Below are positions 10,264 to 21,264 of a DNA stretch of 64,000 bases, piece after piece. Source of the DNA: Diabrotica undecimpunctata (lineage: Eukaryota > Arthropoda > Insecta > Coleoptera > Chrysomelidae). The notes below the pieces were generated by a model. It had not been told where the DNA came from. It searched no databases and worked only from the letters and a program-made list of their open reading frames with translations. Each line of letters starts with the position of its first letter. The first letter of the stretch is position 1. The stretch lies in contig NC_092806.1 in NCBI RefSeq assembly GCF_040954645.1, positions 136,104,976-136,168,975 of the forward strand, read 5' to 3'. The translations under genes and the position numbers were made by a program.

Positions 10264-12900
10264 TCTTCTTCTTCTTCTTCAAGTGCCATGTCCGCGGCGG
10301 AGGTCGGCAATCATCATAGCTATTCGAACTATTGAGACGGCTGCACTGAAAAGATCATTTGATGTACATCCGTACCACTCTCTCAGGTTACGCAGCCATA
10401 ATATTCTACGCCTTCCTATGCTTTGTTTTTTCATTGGATCTTTCCCTGTATAATCAGTTGGAGTAAGGTGTATTTCTCCCCACGTGTAATAAGTCCGAGA
10501 TATTCCGATTTTTTTGTTTTAATTGTATATAAAATTTATATGGCTTTATTCATCCTTCTCAGAACCTCTTTGTTTATGACGTGTTCTGTCGATATTTTCA
10601 GGATTTTTCTATACACACACAGCTCAAATAATTTCAGTTTTTTCATTGATGTCGCATTCAAGGTCCAAGATTTCATTCCATAAAACAAAGTCGAAAAAAT
10701 ATGGCACCTCGCCAACCTTACTCTTGGTTCCAATTTAAAATCCCTTGTACATAGCACTCTTCTGAATGTAATTATTTGTGGAGTTAATCATTATTCCCAG
10801 ATATGCATATTTGTCCACGTATTCGACGTTGGTTCCGTTTATTAGAAGATTCTCGTTATTTCTTTGAGTTTTTGATATTCTCATAAATTTCGTCTTCTTT
10901 ATTTTTAGAGCGTACTCTTTTCCATACTCCGCTATTCTGGTCACTAGTCTCTGAAGATCTTTAATATTTTCGGCTCAGATCACAGTGTCGTCCGCATATC
11001 TAATGTCATTAATGGGAACTCCATTTACCTTTATTTCAGCTGTTTCAGCCTAAAGAGCGTTTTTCAAGATCTTTTCGGAGTAAGAATTAAAAATAATTGG
11101 CGACAATACGCATCCCTATCTCACTTCACGTCTAATTTCAATTTCTTCTGACAGCTGTTCGTTAACACGTACTTTTGCTTGCTGTTTATAATATAAATTT
11201 GATATGATCCTGAGGTTGTTGTAGTCAATCTTCTTTGATTTCATGACATTCATTAATTGTTTATGTTGCACTTTATCGAATGCTTTATTATAGTCAATAA
11301 GACATACGTATATATCTTCATTGACGTCCAGGCATCTTTGTATCAGTATATTAAGTGAAAAAAGAGCTCCACGCATTCCTAGGTCTTTGCGAAAACCAAA
11401 TTGTGTATCATTAACGTCTATGTCCAGTTTGTGATATATTCGGTTATGGATGACTTTTAGTAGTAACTTTGGCACATTCTCAAGCTAATGGTGCGGTAGT
11501 CGCTGCATTCTCTTGCGTTTTTCTTTTTGAGAAAACAAATAAAAATCGACGTTAACCACTCTTTGGATAATACGCCTGAACTATAAATTTGGTTCAAGAG
11601 TGTCACTAAAACATGAATGTGCTTTTTATCTAGAATTTTTATGAATTCTATGGGAAGCATAGGGGCTTTTCCCACTCTTCATTGTTTTTAATGCGTGTAA
11701 TATTTCTTCTTTTGTAATATATGGACCTATTTCTTCTAACGTAAGTTCTTTGTGTTCCAGATCTCTTCTTTCATCACCAAACAATTCGTCGATATATTCT
11801 GCCCATCTTTGTACTTTCTCGTCCGTATGTGTTATAGTAGTCCCGTGTCTATACAGAATTGCACGAGTGGGATTTAGTTTTCTTAGTCCTGCCAGTTCTT
11901 TAACGTTCTTGTGTAGGTTAAACAAATCATATATATTTTAAAGGTCTTGGTCTCTTTACATTTCTCTTTTTTTTTATTTTGTAGTATTTTTCTTTTGCCT
12001 GCTTTATCATCTTCCTGATCTCGTGGTTTATCTCTCTGTATTTATTGTTGTCTTTGTTTTTAAATTGTCTCCATTTATTCATCATATTGAGTATCTCGTC
12101 ATTTATCCATTCTTTTTTTCTCCTTGCGGAAGTCTTTAGTATTTCTTTACAGGATTCCAGTAGACAATGTTTTAGTCGATCCCAGTACTCGTCAATATCA
12201 TTGGTGTTTGTTTTCAATTTGCTGCAGTTCACATGTAGTTCATGTTGGAGACATTCTTTTCCGTTAGGTTTTTTAAATTTTCTTGTGTCTATTGTAGGAA
12301 TTCTTTAATGTGTTTTAATACTTTTAAGGGTGAGTGTAATATTGGCGATAAGTGGATTGTGATCTGAGGCCACGTTTGATCCAGGATATGCTTTCACAGC
12401 TTTAATAGCATAACGGTATCTTTCATTGATCATAATGTAGTCTATCTGGTTCCTGACTACTTTTTCCGATGTATCTGCGGGCGATCGCCATGTATACAGT
12501 CGTCTGTTCGGTAACATGAAAAATGTGTTTGTAATAATTAAGTTCGGCCCTTGACAGAATTGTAACAGACAGTCTCCTCTCTCGTTTTGATTTCAGACAC
12601 CATAGATTCCTATACACTTTCCGCTATGTCCCGTTCCAATGTTTGCATTGAGATCACCTAGGACTATCATGGTTTCTCTTGTTTTCGTTATTCTAAGTAC
12701 CTCTTCGATATCTCGGTAAAATAATTTCATTTCTTCTTTTTCGGCATTTGTCGTAGGAGCATAAACTTCGTATCATATAGTATGGATACTATGGATAGCC
12801 AATGGATAGCATTCCACCGCTCTATTAGACTTTTTATTAACTATTACTGCCACGCCGTGTTTGTGTTGGTTATTTTCGCTACTGGAATAATACATTGTAG
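10264..12900 (-). mobile_element. Nearly full-length LINE (RTE-like), decayed: endonuclease-RT-C-terminus
   Basis: The longest LINE in the window. Minus-strand order: endonuclease with IVLGDLNANIGTG near 12640-12680, NQIDYIMINERYRYAIKAVK and SDHNPLIANI near 12340-12440; linker with KKEWINDEILNMMNKWRQF; RT with EILHALKTMKSGKSP (11690), TQFGFRKDLGMRGALFSLN (11350-11410), VCLIDYNKAFDKVQHKQLMN (11240-11310) and RYADDTVI at about 10975-11000; then KYAYLGIMINST and the C-terminal SIGRRRILWLRNLREWYG (10360-10420). It ends in a GAAGAAGAAG tract at 10264-10280. The frame is broken about ten times. Shorter copies of the same 3' end occur at 16.6, 24.1/26.9, 29.5, 49.5 and 61.3 kb. Confidence 0.85.
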
Positions 12901-13805
12901 CTTCGTCTGTTGAAAAACAAGTCAATCTGATAGGTGATAACAATATATGCTCCTGACTGAGAAAAACGGGGATATTGATACATGAAAACAGAGACTTTCT
13001 GATGGACCTCTCTAGAATAAATGAACAACGTATTAAAAATACCCTTTTCTCTTAAAAAACAATAATAATAACACACTTAAAATCATTAGAGGACAAAGAT
13101 CTATGATAAAGTATATTTTGTCGAATATAATAAATATAAAATCATGCATCCTTGTTTTTTTATTCAACTTCAATTAAAATATTAAATCAAAGTATTATAA
13201 CAAGCAATAAAAAACGTAATTAAAGCAGCCTTGGAATAAGCTTTCCATCTTTTAGATAGTCACTTCTACACAATAAATTCAGAATAAAACTTACACAACC
13301 TAAATTGTATATACTTGACTATTTTACGTTTTACTTTAACTATTTATTAGTATTATTAAAAAGTAAAATAGTCAATAACATATTTAGAAGCTTTTGGTTA
13401 CTTTTGTAATTATATGAGTTATTTTTCGGTAATGTGCAAGGACCATATTAAAAACAACTTTTATTTTCATAGAGATCCTTGAATCTGAGGATATCAAAAA
13501 CAAGACGATCTCGAAGACGGGGTTACTAACCATTTTTGTGCTGATGATATTTGAATAGAAATGCCTCCATTGTAGGAGAGAGAATTTCGAATTCATATCA
13601 CGAACGATAAAAGTGAAGGGATTTGACGTAATGGTAAAAGACGGAAATTTTTATGGCTTCTGTAAGGATCCTAGGTCTCCATTTCAGTCTATAAGGTAAC
13701 CGAAATAAACTGTGCAGTCAAAGTAAATATTAAAGCAATTATATTAAAATACATTTAATAATATTGTTCTGAAGCTATTGTCTTGTGGCATTTTAAAGTA
13801 ATTAC
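12901..13805. other. No gene recognised
   Basis: AT-rich DNA with short open frames on both strands, none with a recognisable motif. The LINE above may begin just inside this stretch. Confidence 0.4.
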
Positions 13806-13912
13806 TATTTTAATGGGAATAAGCCACAATTAAAGGTTTATGTACGTTTATTGACGTTTCAATTTCCACTTCGGAAATCGTTCTCAAAATACAAACATTA
13901 GTAAATTAAACA
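13806..13912. repeat. Dispersed repeat (copy 1); second inverted copy at 23.4 kb
   Basis: About 100 bp running from GGGAATAAGCCACAATTAAA to TCGTTCTCAAAATACAAAC. A diverged copy lies in the opposite orientation at 23399-23485. The first 30 bases or so are repeated again at 13932-13963. Read on the minus strand it holds UUGAGAACGA, a UUUCC/GGAAA hairpin and GAAACGUC, a layout similar to the degenerate hammerhead at 63.9 kb. A PLE-terminus origin is possible but weakly supported. Confidence 0.6.
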
Positions 13913-13963
13913 AATTTTTTTAAATTTAAATCGGAATAAGCCACAATTAAAGGTTTAAGTAAG

Positions 13964-15927
13964 TATAAAAAAAGAACAAAAAACCAAAAGTTAATAAAAT
14001 GGCTATTATTTGGTGGAACATTCAAGTAGAGTTGCCCACTCTATCACCTAGAACAACTTCAAAGTGATTTACCAAGTGATCTGAAAAGTGCTCTAAACTA
14101 TAGTAAATATGATAACGTGACTAAATTTCTAAAACTAACTAAATTGTATAATCTAATATAAAAATAGACTTAAGTTCTCAATTGTAATTATAAGCAAACA
14201 TCTGATTTTATGTACAACTCTTCCCCGCCAATAACCGTTCATGATTGACGCGGTTTACTTAAAAAAAATCCTAGGTACGCCAATATATGAGTTAAAGTGT
14301 ACTTTTGGGATATTTTGGAATAAATAAAATCTATTACTGCGGTGTATCTATAACCATGTAAAATAACAGATTATATATAACGCAATTGGCGACTGATGCA
14401 AATTTGCAACAAACCATGTAACCATGTAACATGTATCAAACAATTACCAAATATTTTTATTGAAAGCACTTACGTTATAGTTTTTTTATTAATAATCTTG
14501 CAAATATATGATTATCAATCACTAACAAACTCAAGAATACACTAAGAATCTACGTTAGAATATAAACCCAAATAAAATAAATGGCTCGGGAAAGCGTGGC
14601 TCACGTATAGTTAGGAATGTACTGAATTCCCTGCAGCCGTCACATGATCTAAGTTAAGTCTACAGATGTTATATAAAAATTAAAATACAGTTTATATTAT
14701 ACACTACACTCGGCGTTAAGGGGTTAAATATTTAAAATTTCCAATCTCTTTGGCTATGAGCTAGAGAAAATTTTACTCCATCTAAGAATTCTTCAAGAGG
14801 AAGGAAAGTATATTTTTGATGTTTTGTATTTCTGTTCGACAGATTAAAAGGCTATTTTATTCTTTAAATTATTTTCGAACTTAAGAATATTTCTTGTAAA
14901 TCTATTTTTAATATATACATGAACGAAACAATATTCAATCCCGCATGAGGTCGATTGAAATTGAAATATTCTTTTCATTTCTATTACGCTTTGAGATGCT
15001 TTTGACAGCATCATTTCGGGTGGACAAGCTTTCAGTTATCAAGATCGAAGTTTTCGATTTGAACCAATCGAAAATTTTGATCTTTCTCGAGGAAATAAAC
15101 ACATTTTTTTCTATTATGCGGACGATGTGATTTTCAAGAGATGAGAATTTTTCTGGTCTATTTGAAAATAAAAAGGTTTGTTAAAATATGTTTCGCTTAT
15201 CTTATAATCTGTTTGACAAACATACATAAATATATCTATTGTGTGATAAAATATAAAATGAATCCAATTTATTTGTGAAAATGAGATAAAAACTAAAAAT
15301 GGAAAAATCTAACTTGGATTTATATTTATATCTTTATATTTAATTTGGATAACATATCTTACGTAATATGTTCAAATTTGGAATTGGTGAATAAAAAGAA
15401 TTAATTTTTAATTAAGATTAGACGATTATTACTGAAAAATAAAGAAACTTTTAAAACCATTCTTGTTTGTTATTGATATTTATTATATTGGTTACTACAC
15501 CTTTCGTTTTAAGATCGAATATTGCTATTTGTCTGTCTGCCTATATTTCTTTCATATTCATTTATTGATTTTAAACCTTTAATTTGATTATTTGTTTGGT
15601 GAACTTTTGGATTTTTTTGTCTTCTTAGAGCATCTTTTTGCACAACAGCGAAAGTAAGTATTAAAACATATTTTAGGCATGAGTAAAGTTCGTATAACCT
15701 TCTGGCTGAAGTCTATATTACGTTGTTAAGTCAGTTATGTAGCCACTCTATTATGGCCATTACTGGTGAGGATATTTAAGGTGAGTAAATAACACACTAA
15801 TAAGAACTGAGTCTATCAGAATTTTGTTCTTAGCGAGGTACAAGCATTAAGAAAATAAGGGAAAGAACTGTACGTTGGAACACTTTTCCAAAAGCGCATA
15901 TTGATATTTTTTTAATAAATCAAATAT
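13964..15927. other. Long AT-rich stretch, no gene recognised
   Basis: Almost 2 kb with no frame that resembles a known domain (the longest is 61 codons at 14945), no RNA gene and no clear terminal repeat. Confidence 0.5.
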
Positions 15928-15944
15928 GTTGTGGCGAGCACGCC

Positions 15945-16002
<58 letters not shown>

Positions 16003-16231
16003 ATCTCAATATTCAGACTACTTAGAAGATGATAAACATCCACGCTGAGTATCTCGAGGTGTTTACGATATTATCAAGAACTATAAGAGGTTTTTAGGAT
16101 AGTTTGTAATTCTTAAGTTAGTATAGTTTCATACCCTAAACTGTTAACATCTAAATAAATTTGTGCATTTCATTCAGAGTTACGTTATTTAATTCTCCAA
16201 CGAACACACATCATTTTATAGAGAATAAAAG
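15928..16231 (+). repeat. 5' LTR with embedded (TG)n
   Basis: Begins (T)GTTGTGGCGAGCACGCC and ends AGAGAATAAAAG, directly followed by the primer-binding site. A (TG)n tract of about 53 bases lies at 15947-15999. AATAAAAG at the end may double as a poly(A) signal. Differences from the 3' LTR: G/A near the start, A/T in GAAGATGATAAAC, and A/G in AACTATAAGAGG, plus TG-tract length. Confidence 0.9.
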
Positions 16232-16249
16232 TGGCGCAGTCAGTAGGAT
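16232..16249 (+). other. Primer-binding site, tRNA-Ser-like
   Basis: TGGCGCAGTCAGTAGGAT immediately follows the 5' LTR. It begins with TGG, the complement of a tRNA CCA end, and resembles the tRNA-Ser-primed sites of 17.6/297-type gypsy elements. The tRNA assignment is from memory of that pattern. Confidence 0.75.
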
Positions 16250-16455
16250 TTCCAATAAGAAAAAGTAAAGCCTTTTGTTAATCGATTTTTATCGTTAATT
16301 GGAAAATTGGAGAATTAGTGACTTAGTATTTGAGTTCCGAGTGTAAGGCCACGAGGAAGGAAAACTGAATGAACCCGTAAGCAACTTCGAAGAATTCCAA
16401 GTGAAAGGCCACTTGTTGTGTAAAGCCACAAAGTAATTCGGAAGTTCTGGGGAGG

Positions 16456-16740
16456 AGGTTCTGGGGAAAAATTGAAAAAATTGGAAAATTAAAAAAAAAA
16501 AAAAATTGGAATATCTCGGACATATTACACGTGGAGAGAAATACACCTTGCTCCAACTGATCATGCAGGGAAAGATCCAAGGAAAGAGAAGCATAGGGAG
16601 GCGTAGAATGTCATGGCTGCGCAACCTGAGAGAGTGGTACGGATGTACATCAAATGAACTTTTCAGAGCAGCCGTCTCAAAAGTTCGAATAGCTATGATG
16701 ATTGCCGACCTCCGCCGCGGAGATGGCACTTGAAGAAGAA
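16456..16740 (+). mobile_element. LINE 3'-end insertion in the LTR element's leader
   Basis: Plus-strand frame 16506-16733 encodes the RTE-like C-terminus: MEYLGHITRGEKYTLLQLIM, SIGRRRMSWLRNLREWYG, ELFRAAVSKVRIAMMIADLR, then a stop and GAAGAAG. GGGGAGG appears at 16449-16455 and at 16741-16747, a possible 7-bp target duplication. If so, the 5' border follows the first copy and includes an A-rich run. The tail is closely related to that at 10.3 kb. Confidence 0.75.
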
Positions 16741-17169
16741 GGGGAGGCGCAACTAGCAACTTCGTGAAATCTTCTCAACCAGCTTTAGTGAAAAGCCACT
16801 CGACCCTGGAAACGGTGAAGCATTTCCACAGAAGAAGCAACATCTCAGCTACCATTCCTACTACAAACAAGTTAGAATTTCGACCAGTTCCAGTGTAAAC
16901 CCAGTTGATCCAGAAGGTACAACGTTTTCCACCCGTTCTCTACCCGTTCCAGTGTAAATCCACTTGATCTGAGACGCTGCAACGTTTTCGACCAGTTCCG
17001 GTGTAAAGCCACGTTCTCACGGAAGTACTTGAGGTTAGTCGAATTATATTAATTTTTTATTTGTTTTCATTTTTTTTTATTTACTCTGTTTCGCAATTTT
17101 CAAACTTTTAAGCTATCATATCTAGTATTTGCATTTTTTTTAATTGTTTAATTTATTTTTGATAATACA

Positions 17170-18402
17170 ATGGCAACTAACGACGTAACAGCAACTACGC
17201 CAATAATTTCCGCTACCACTTCTAATAACTATATTAATTGTGACAAAGCTATCAAGCTTATAAATGTTTTTGATGGGTCCTCTTTAAAATTACATTATTT
17301 TATAGATTCTGTTGATTTCATTTTTGCAAAATTTGACCCAGAGGAATTGCAAATTTTTCCTTTTATTGTAAAAAGCAGGTTAGAGGGAAAAGCTCTTGAT
17401 TTCATTGGCTCGAAAGAATTTTCGACATGGCAAGAGATAAAAAATGATCTCCTTTCTCAGTTTGGTGAAAATTTGGATTTGCAGTGTCTAAATTTTGAGT
17501 TATGTCATTTTAAGCAACGTTCTAATGAAAAACCTACAAATTTCGTTGATAGAATTGAAAAACAATTAATAAGAATCAATAAAGTTATCAAATACGATTC
17601 AAATTTGAACAATGTTTAGAAAGCATGTTTAAATAATTTTCACATTAAGACTGCAATTCTGACCGCTATTACGGGCATAAAAGAACCTTTGTGTCAAATG
17701 CTTCGCTCTTTAAATCCTAGTTCGTTAATTCAAATTAAGCAAATTTTAAACGATTATGAAAACCAACAATATTTCAAACAAACAAATGACAATTTTTCTA
17801 AATTAAATATAAATAATAACAATAAAATTTCTACACAAAAAACATTTTCTGATCCCGGTTCAACAAATCAATCGATAAATCCACCAATTAAATTAACCAT
17901 TCCAAAGTGCACTGTTTGTCATAAATATGGACATAAAGCAGAAAAATGTTATCGTAAACCACAATCTCACAATGTTGTTCATAATACCTATTGCGACAAC
18001 GATAGTTCAGAAAAAGAAATAGAAATCGAAGTTGATCAGGATTTCTTTAGAGCAAGTGCCGCTGACAACGTTACAGTTTACCAAGTAGCAAATAAACCGC
18101 TTCTTTACGCGTATATTAAAAATTTGAATATAAAATTATTAATTGATTCAGGGGCAGCTATATCAATATTGAAACCAGGTAAAATTTTAGACTCTTATCA
18201 CTTTAATCATGAAAATTTTGAAATATTTGGTATTAATAACGAACCAATTCAAGTTACAAAGAGCGTAAACTTTAAGTTATTTTCGGGTGTTCAAAAATTC
18301 TATATAGTTGACATAAATTCTCCTTTTGATGGAATACTTGGTTATGATTTTTTAGAAAAGAATAAATGTGTTATTGACTTTGGTTTAAATACTATTTGCT
18401 AA
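17170..18402 (+). pseudogene. Gypsy-type Gag with fused aspartic protease, one in-frame stop
   Basis: One reading frame from ATG 17170 to the stop ending 18402, interrupted only by TAG at 17617-17619. The first part is a helical capsid-like region (FDGSSLKLHYFIDSVDFIF, SRLEGKALDF, CHFKQRSNEKPTNFVDRIEK). After the stop, same frame, come LNPSSLIQIKQILNDYENQQ and a CCHC zinc knuckle CTVCHKYGHKAEKC (CX2CX4HX4C) that would bind genomic RNA. The protease follows: LLIDSGAAISIL holds the active-site Asp, and GILGYDFLEKN is the C-terminal hydrophobic motif. Gag and protease share a frame without a frameshift signal. The TAG is called an inactivating mutation, though readthrough is formally possible. 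Confidence 0.85.
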
Positions 18403-18418
18403 TCGCGAGGAAATCCCA

Positions 18419-18754
18419 TTGTTTCAATCTGATCAGGAACATAATATACTTAGTGTAAATAATATACACGAACATCAAGTCCGAAGTAATAATGTTATTG
18501 ACGTAACTGAAAAAATCGATACTATTGTAAGTAAACTAAAATTAGAAGCTCTGCCAAGAATTCGATTAAACCATGTCCATCAAAAACAAAATGAATATAC
18601 CGAATTTGAGAATATTAAAACTAACTTAAATTTAAATAATTTCTCCTACTCTAATGAGCAAATCTTAGACGTTAACAATAAGAATATTTTATATCTATAC
18701 GATGAGAATGACATAAGTGTATATCATTTCGAAAATTTCATTTTAATAATGTAA
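18419..18754 (+). CDS. Unassigned short frame downstream of protease in the LTR element
   Basis: A 111-codon plus-strand frame starting 17 bp after the protease stop, rich in Asn, with ALPRIRLNHVHQKQNEYTEF and YLYDENDISVYHF. Position suggests it is what remains between protease and the missing RT, or pieces joined by the deletion. No catalytic motif is visible. Weak continuation (RLTKRSWSVTRQVVDMSFNY) follows its stop near 18770-18830. Confidence 0.4.
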   Translation: MFQSDQEHNILSVNNIHEHQVRSNNVIDVTEKIDTIVSKLKLEALPRIRLNHVHQKQNEYTEFENIKTNLNLNNFSYSNEQILDVNNKNILYLYDENDISVYHFENFILIM

Positions 18755-19067
18755 AACCATTTTATGATGCGATTAACTAAACGAAGTTGGAGTGTAACAC
18801 GACAAGTAGTAGATATGAGCTTTAATTATCCATATTATAAAGGAATTTTAATCAATAATGACTGCAATATATAATTCGATTACCTTGTGGTACACTTCAT
18901 CTACGGCTTTCTCATAACAACAAAAGTAGAATAAGTTATTGCCGGTTGGTTTTTTTGTTCCATGTGGACCTACCTGCCCTGTACGGAGTATGAGAGGCTC
19001 TTCACTACAAGTCAAAACTTCGAAGCTGCAAAAGAAACCCTTCTTGGACACCCCAGCTTCGGTCTTC

Positions 19068-19078
19068 AGGAGGGAGGT
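19068..19078 (+). other. Polypurine tract
   Basis: AGGAGGGAGG sits directly before the 3' LTR's TGTTATGG start, the expected plus-strand primer position in LTR retrotransposons. Confidence 0.7.
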
Positions 19079-19095
19079 GTTATGGCGAGCACGCC

Positions 19096-19135
<40 letters not shown>

Positions 19136-19364
19136 ATCTCAATATTCAGACTACTTAGAAGATGATTAACATCCACGCTGAGTATCTCGAGGTGTTTACG
19201 ATATTATCAAGAACTATGAGAGGTTTTTAGGATAGTTTGTAATTCTTAAGTTAGTATAGTTTCATACCCTAAACTGTTAACATCTAAATAAATTTGTGCA
19301 TTTCATTCAGAGTTACGTTATTTAATTCTCCAACGAACACACATCATTTTATAGAGAATAAAAG
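19079..19364 (+). repeat. 3' LTR with shorter (TG)n
   Basis: Co-linear with the 5' LTR; the 18-bp length difference is explained by the TG tract (about 35 bases at 19098-19132 against 53). It ends AGAGAATAAAAG followed by TTATAT of flanking DNA. Confidence 0.9.
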
Positions 19365-19392
19365 TTATATTGACGCATACCTGTTACCTATG

Positions 19393-20050
19393 CAGCGGTT
19401 CTCAACCTATTAGCACTGGCGCCCCCTTTGAACACTGAAGATAGCTCACGCCTCCCCTCCAGTCAATAATTGTTTGGTTCAAGTTAGACCAGTGAAATTG
19501 TGAAACTGACGATGCTAACTCTACGTTAGCAAAAGCTGGGATGCAAAATAAAAATCCAGATATATTTAAATACGAAAGTTTATTTGATGTCTTATTAAAC
19601 TTAACATTATTTATTTGAGAAAAAGAATAATCAAAAAATCAAATACGCATATAAAGTTGAAAGTCTTATATGAGTGTTTTTGAACTTTCAATGAGAGGGT
19701 TGGCATTGTCTGTTCTTGACAAGTTTTTCGATATTCGGTTGAAACTGTGTCAGAGCACACCTCAAGTCACTTTCAACGTCCATCCTTGAACGGTATTTTG
19801 ATTTTATATACGCCAATGCAGAAAAACCAGAATCGCAAAGATATGTGGATGAAAACTGGACTAATAGCTTCGCAGATACTAAAGCCACTTCTGGGTAAAC
19901 AGGAAAGTAGGTTAACCAAAATTCTTCCAAAAAGTATATGTTTGCAAAATCTGCTTTTGCTTGTGAATCACATTTTAGGTCAATTGCCTGCTCTTGAAGG
20001 TTAACTGGAAGAATGTTAACTTCGGTATCCCAAATTGGACTTTTGTTTAT
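19393..20050 (-). pseudogene. hAT transposon, C-terminal transposase fragment with one terminus
   Basis: The minus-strand frame (about 20040 to 19688) encodes the end of a hAT transposase: SPIWDTEVNILPVNLQEQAI, FLEEFWLTYFPVYPEVALVS, then STYLCDSGFSALAYIKSKYR, the conserved C-terminal dimerisation block. The stop is at 19688. Near 19393 lies CAGCGGTTCTCAACC, a terminus typical of one hAT group. The rest of the element is missing, so it is 5'-truncated. Confidence 0.8.
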
Positions 20051-20604
20051 ATTTTTTTCATTTGAAAAATAAAATATAATCTACCATGTATCTATTATTT
20101 GTTATTTTTTAAAATATACACCGTATTTAGTAAATGATTTGCATGATACAAGTTTAAAATATTTATTAACATGTGTAATACAATAGATATTTAAAAAATG
20201 CTCCAAATTAGGAAACCTTACTCTAAGAGAAAAAATTCAAATGCTTCTATCATATTTAATACACTTACAGTAAATGGAAGAGCTGACGCAATAAAAGATA
20301 TAATAACTGCACTACACTCACCGATATGTGCCAGCAAGGAGCTTAGGCTTCACAGAAACAACTGATAAGAATATTTAGCCAAAGATCACCTAAGCAACAG
20401 GGACCAAATAGAGAAAAAGACAAAATCTTAAAAAATATAATAATATATTATAAATAAATAAAACAAAATTCTGACGCATATTCTTAAGATAAAGTTGAAT
20501 TTATGTAATCGAATGAACTATCTTACAATAAAGTCATCCCAGAAACGCACCTCAAAAATATTGACAATATCATTTTAAAGTCGTCTACTTAAAAATGTAT
20601 AATA
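20051..20604. other. AT-rich DNA; right part duplicates a segment of the next element
   Basis: No coding signal. About 20503-20580 is an inverted match to 23030-23090 inside the right end unit of the following element, although here it lies outside that element's left end. This marks a rearrangement around the insertion. Confidence 0.55.
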
Positions 20605-20904
20605 CAGGGTAAGTCATGAGGAACTTTACATACTTCTACCATATGTAGAGTCCCTCAGGGAGCATATCATGTGGCCACTAAAAAATGTCAACTCCTCTTC
20701 TTTATTAATTAACAGGGTGATTTGTGTAATTGACCATTTATTTCATTTTACTGTAGTGTTTATACGGCTCATTTAATTTTTTTAATTTTTGCATGATACA
20801 GTACACTACTATCAAGCATTCGACTGGTATTATCTAAACTAAAAAATTCTAGGACTGGCTTTGGAAAAATTAATTTAGGGATTCGTATTAAATATTACAC
20901 CCTG
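20605..20904. repeat. Left outer end unit (MITE-like, 300 bp)
   Basis: Starts TA-CAGGGTAAGTCATG and ends ATTACACCCTG-TA, so it has short inverted ends of its own. It matches the right unit in reverse over its outer 210 bp or so and over its innermost 20 bp; the middle differs. Confidence 0.7.
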
Positions 20905-21264
20905 TATATATTTTTTTTAAAATGCAGTAAGTGATTTTGAAACTACATAAATAGCCAATGAAAACGACATATGCGACAATGTTGTCGCACTTTCATTAAA
21001 TTTTTAGTGAACGATCAAATCTTACCAAAAATAGAACAACCATAATGAAGTATCAAATTATAAGGTAATTAATTTAAACAAATGTTATAAATTTCAAACA
21101 TTTTAATTGAAATGATAAACTGAGTCACTGCACAACAAAAAACAGTAACTACTAACAATAACGAAAAACAATTAAAAAAAAAAAAAAAAATATGTACATA
21201 GTTATGATATACCCATAAATTAGAACTGGAAAAGATACAATAATGGTAACAAAATAAAAATAAT

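Larger units (their letters stand above)
15928..19366 (+). mobile_element. Gypsy-type LTR retrotransposon, internally deleted (gag-protease only)
   Basis: Two co-linear LTRs (15928-16231 and 19079-19364) flank a primer-binding site, a leader, gag-protease and a short unassigned frame. No RT, RNase H or integrase motif is present, so this copy could not move without another element's enzymes. Outside the TG tract the LTRs differ at three positions in about 250 bp, which suggests a fairly recent insertion. ATAT occurs at both outer edges (15924-15927 and 19367-19370) as a possible 4-bp target duplication, but the 3' LTR border is uncertain by about two bases. A LINE fragment sits in the leader. 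Confidence 0.85.

Noticed and set aside
16295..16759. Minus-strand frame of 154 codons
   Set aside because: Antisense of the inserted LINE C-terminus, whose plus-strand product is recognisable.
18939..19169. Open frames with a poly Cys-Val tail
   Set aside because: They run through the LTR's (TG)n tract; no domain, and the frames overlap the LTR border.
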